Origin: Pyropia haitanensis
Lineage: Eukaryota > Rhodophyta > Bangiophyceae > Bangiales > Bangiaceae
Length of the DNA stretch: 64,000 bases
Assembly: GCA_008729055.1 (NCBI GenBank)
Contig: SDUX01000004.1
Span: forward strand, 4,418,559 to 4,482,558
Direction of reading: 5' to 3'
A model generated the notes under the pieces. That model had not been told where the DNA came from, made no database searches, and saw only the letters and a program-made list of their open reading frames with translations. Shown here piece by piece: positions 62,461-64,000 of the stretch. The translations under genes and the position numbers were made by a program. Every line of letters begins with the position of its first letter. Position 1 is the stretch's first letter.

Positions 62461-63864
62461 CTACGTTTCGTTGCACGACACGGCGCGGAGCACCAGCCGC
62501 TCCATCTGCTCACAAAACACCAGCGCGGGCACCTCGGCGCCCCCCCCCGGCGGCGGCGTCGGCGTCGGCGCCGCGTACGTCCACACGTCCGCCAGCACCC
62601 GCCCGCACTGGCAGTCCCCGTCCGTGTCCCACACGTACCCCGCGCACGCCGGGGCGGTGCACAGCCCCCGGGGCGCCGCCTCGGTCGTGTTGCGCGACCA
62701 CGCCATGCAGCGGCCGCCCGCGGCGGGGGCGTCGAGCCGCGAGCACCCCACCGTCGACGGCGCCAGCTGCTCGGGCGGGTTGCACTCGGCGTGCTCGCAC
62801 ACGCCCCAGCACTCGGTCGACGCGTCGATCGTCCGGATGCCGCATACGTGGAAGCGGCCGGCGGTGAGGTAGCGGAACTGGGTGCTCGACGGCGTCGCCG
62901 GCGAAAAGAAGCGCGCAAACCCGCCCCAGCACACGGGCGTCTGGTCCGTGCGGAGCGCACAGCTGAACCCGTTGCCCGATGCGAGCGACCCGGGCCCCGT
63001 GCGGAAGGCGGTGCCCGTCGGGATGTTGGCGTCATTGACGACCGCCAGGCTGGCGCTGCCCCAGCAGTGCATCGAGTTGCCATTCGTCGGCGTGCCGACG
63101 CCGCAGACGTGGTCGTAGCCCGCGACGAGCGACGTGAACGCAATGCCGTCTGGGTTGTCAAACGACGGCTCGGTGACGTCCTTGGTGTTGGCGTACGCGT
63201 CATAGTCGCCGGTCGTGCCAAACGTGCCGTCGCAGTTGATCGCGCCCGCCCGCGTGCGCGTGCACGTAAACGAGTCGCCGACCGACACGTCCACCACCGG
63301 GTCACCGGGCGTGCCAATAATGGCGGGCGTCAGGAACGAGTCGTTGCCGCGCAGGTTGGTCACGCCATTCCCCCAGCAGACGGGCCCGATGGTCGCCTCA
63401 AACGCCGCCACCTCGGCGGGCGTCAGGTCCGCCCGCGGCGCCTGCAAGGCGAAATCCCAGTCGCTAAAGTCCGCCGTCAGCCCGCACACGTGCTGCACGC
63501 CAGCCGACAGCTTGAGGTACGACTGGTTGGTCAGCGTGCCCGCGATGCGCGCGTCTGACGACGCGTCCTGCCCGATGCACACCGCCGACAGGTTGCCCGC
63601 GAGCAGCATGCACGCGTAGTTGTTGCCCGCCGCGACCGAGTAGACCGACAGGCCCGCCACGTCCTCCGTGTTGAACGGGCGGACGGTGCCCCAGACGTAG
63701 ACGGAGCTGTCCTCAATGCCCGCGGAGAACTCCGAGCCGAGGCCGAGGGAGCCAAACTCGGGTGTCACCTGCGCCGCCGCGGGGGTGGGGGCTACCGACA
63801 CGACCACCGCCGCCGCCGCGGCGGCGGTGGCGATGGCGGCAACGACCGCCGCTGCGCGTCGCAT
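62461..63864 (-). CDS. Secreted Cys-rich RCC1-like beta-propeller protein 2
   Basis: Function unknown; a close paralogue of the gene at 49660-51084. It has 467 residues from the ATG at 63864 (MRRAAAVVAAIATAAAAAAV, a signal peptide ending near AAAQVTPEFG). An in-frame ATG at 63909 would add 15 Pro-rich residues. The blades keep the same Cys-x(10-15)-Cys-Trp-Gly plan: NYACMLLAGNLSAVCIG, FTCTRTRAGAINCDG, HVCGVGTPTNGNSMHCWG, FSCALRTDQTPVCWG and FHVCGIRTIDASTECWG. The tail HAECNPPEQLAPSTVGCSR is identical over 19 residues and the end is VLRAVSCNET. Divergence is mainly in the signal peptide and the Cys-rich tail (NTTEAAPRGLCTAPACAGY). It is markedly more GC-rich at third positions than copy 1, hinting at different recent mutation or gene conversion. 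The two genes point toward each other. Confidence 0.85.
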   Translation of the reverse strand: MRRAAAVVAAIATAAAAAAVVVSVAPTPAAAQVTPEFGSLGLGSEFSAGIEDSSVYVWGTVRPFNTEDVAGLSVYSVAAGNNYACMLLAGNLSAVCIGQDASSDARIAGTLTNQSYLKLSAGVQHVCGLTADFSDWDFALQAPRADLTPAEVAAFEATIGPVCWGNGVTNLRGNDSFLTPAIIGTPGDPVVDVSVGDSFTCTRTRAGAINCDGTFGTTGDYDAYANTKDVTEPSFDNPDGIAFTSLVAGYDHVCGVGTPTNGNSMHCWGSASLAVVNDANIPTGTAFRTGPGSLASGNGFSCALRTDQTPVCWGGFARFFSPATPSSTQFRYLTAGRFHVCGIRTIDASTECWGVCEHAECNPPEQLAPSTVGCSRLDAPAAGGRCMAWSRNTTEAAPRGLCTAPACAGYVWDTDGDCQCGRVLADVWTYAAPTPTPPPGGGAEVPALVFCEQMERLVLRAVSCNET

Positions 63865-64000
63865 CGGTGGGGGGGGCGTCGGCGCGGGGCGCCAGTGGGG
63901 GCGGCCCATGACAACAAAAAGGAGAGGAGGAGGAGGAGGAGCAGCAGGCGGACAGGATTGCAGGAAGGGCTGTAGGGGTAGGAGGGCGGCGGTGTAGGGG
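63865..64000. other. Upstream region of RCC1-like gene 2, window edge
   Basis: A short G run at 63870-63877 (C-rich on the coding strand) lies directly before the start codon, and a GGA-repeat follows at 63921-63942. The promoter is probably partly outside the window. Confidence 0.4.

Overview
The window reads as nuclear DNA of a eukaryote with extreme GC content, most consistent with a bangiophyte red alga (Porphyra/Pyropia type). The evidence is eukaryote-only families (NOP2, SURF6, CDKC-type kinase, MON1-like longin protein, BAR-SH3 protein, mitochondrial carrier, homeodomain proteins), plant/algal-type enzymes (a GLYR-like reductase and a phosphoglucomutase, both with Ala/Arg-rich presequences), compact genes with few GT-AG introns, and very long G/C homopolymers and GCC/GGC tracts. 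The species assignment is inference; no organelle, bacterial or viral gene cluster is seen.

Layout: (1) 0.2-8 kb: P5C reductase (-), NOP2 (+), and a secreted alpha carbonic anhydrase (+) with one intron and an acidic Ser/Asp insert. (2) 8-18 kb: a 3 kb low-complexity minus-strand reading region, a GLYR-type reductase (-) and a MON1-like gene (+). (3) 20-34 kb: homeodomain gene 1 (+), a BAR-SH3 membrane-remodelling gene (+) with an 809-bp intron, a CDK12/CDKC-type kinase (-) and a phosphoglucomutase (-). (4) 38-48 kb: homeodomain gene 2 (+) with a TATA box, a three-exon mitochondrial-carrier gene (+), SURF6/RRP14 (-) and a NIT1-type amidase (+) divergent from it. (5) 49-64 kb: an accessory region with convergent paralogues of a secreted, Cys-rich RCC1-like protein, a small PAM2-like protein, an M13 (neprilysin-type) peptidase, a 277-bp direct repeat 8.4 kb apart, a 520-bp inverted-repeat element, and a decayed hAT-like transposon with a BED-finger remnant.

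The genes form no pathway. They are independent eukaryotic loci for ribosome biogenesis (NOP2, SURF6), transcription control (CDKC, homeodomain proteins), endomembrane traffic (MON1, BAR-SH3), sugar, amino-acid and carbon metabolism (PGM, P5CR, GLYR, CA, NIT1) and secreted functions (RCC1-like pair, M13).

Two features affect every gene model. About ten conserved proteins change frame inside G or C homopolymers, so the base-level sequence there is either miscounted or contains tiny introns; spans below give the whole gene and the text gives the frame changes. Also, nearly every start codon is preceded by a C-rich tract on the coding strand and followed by a G-rich gene body.
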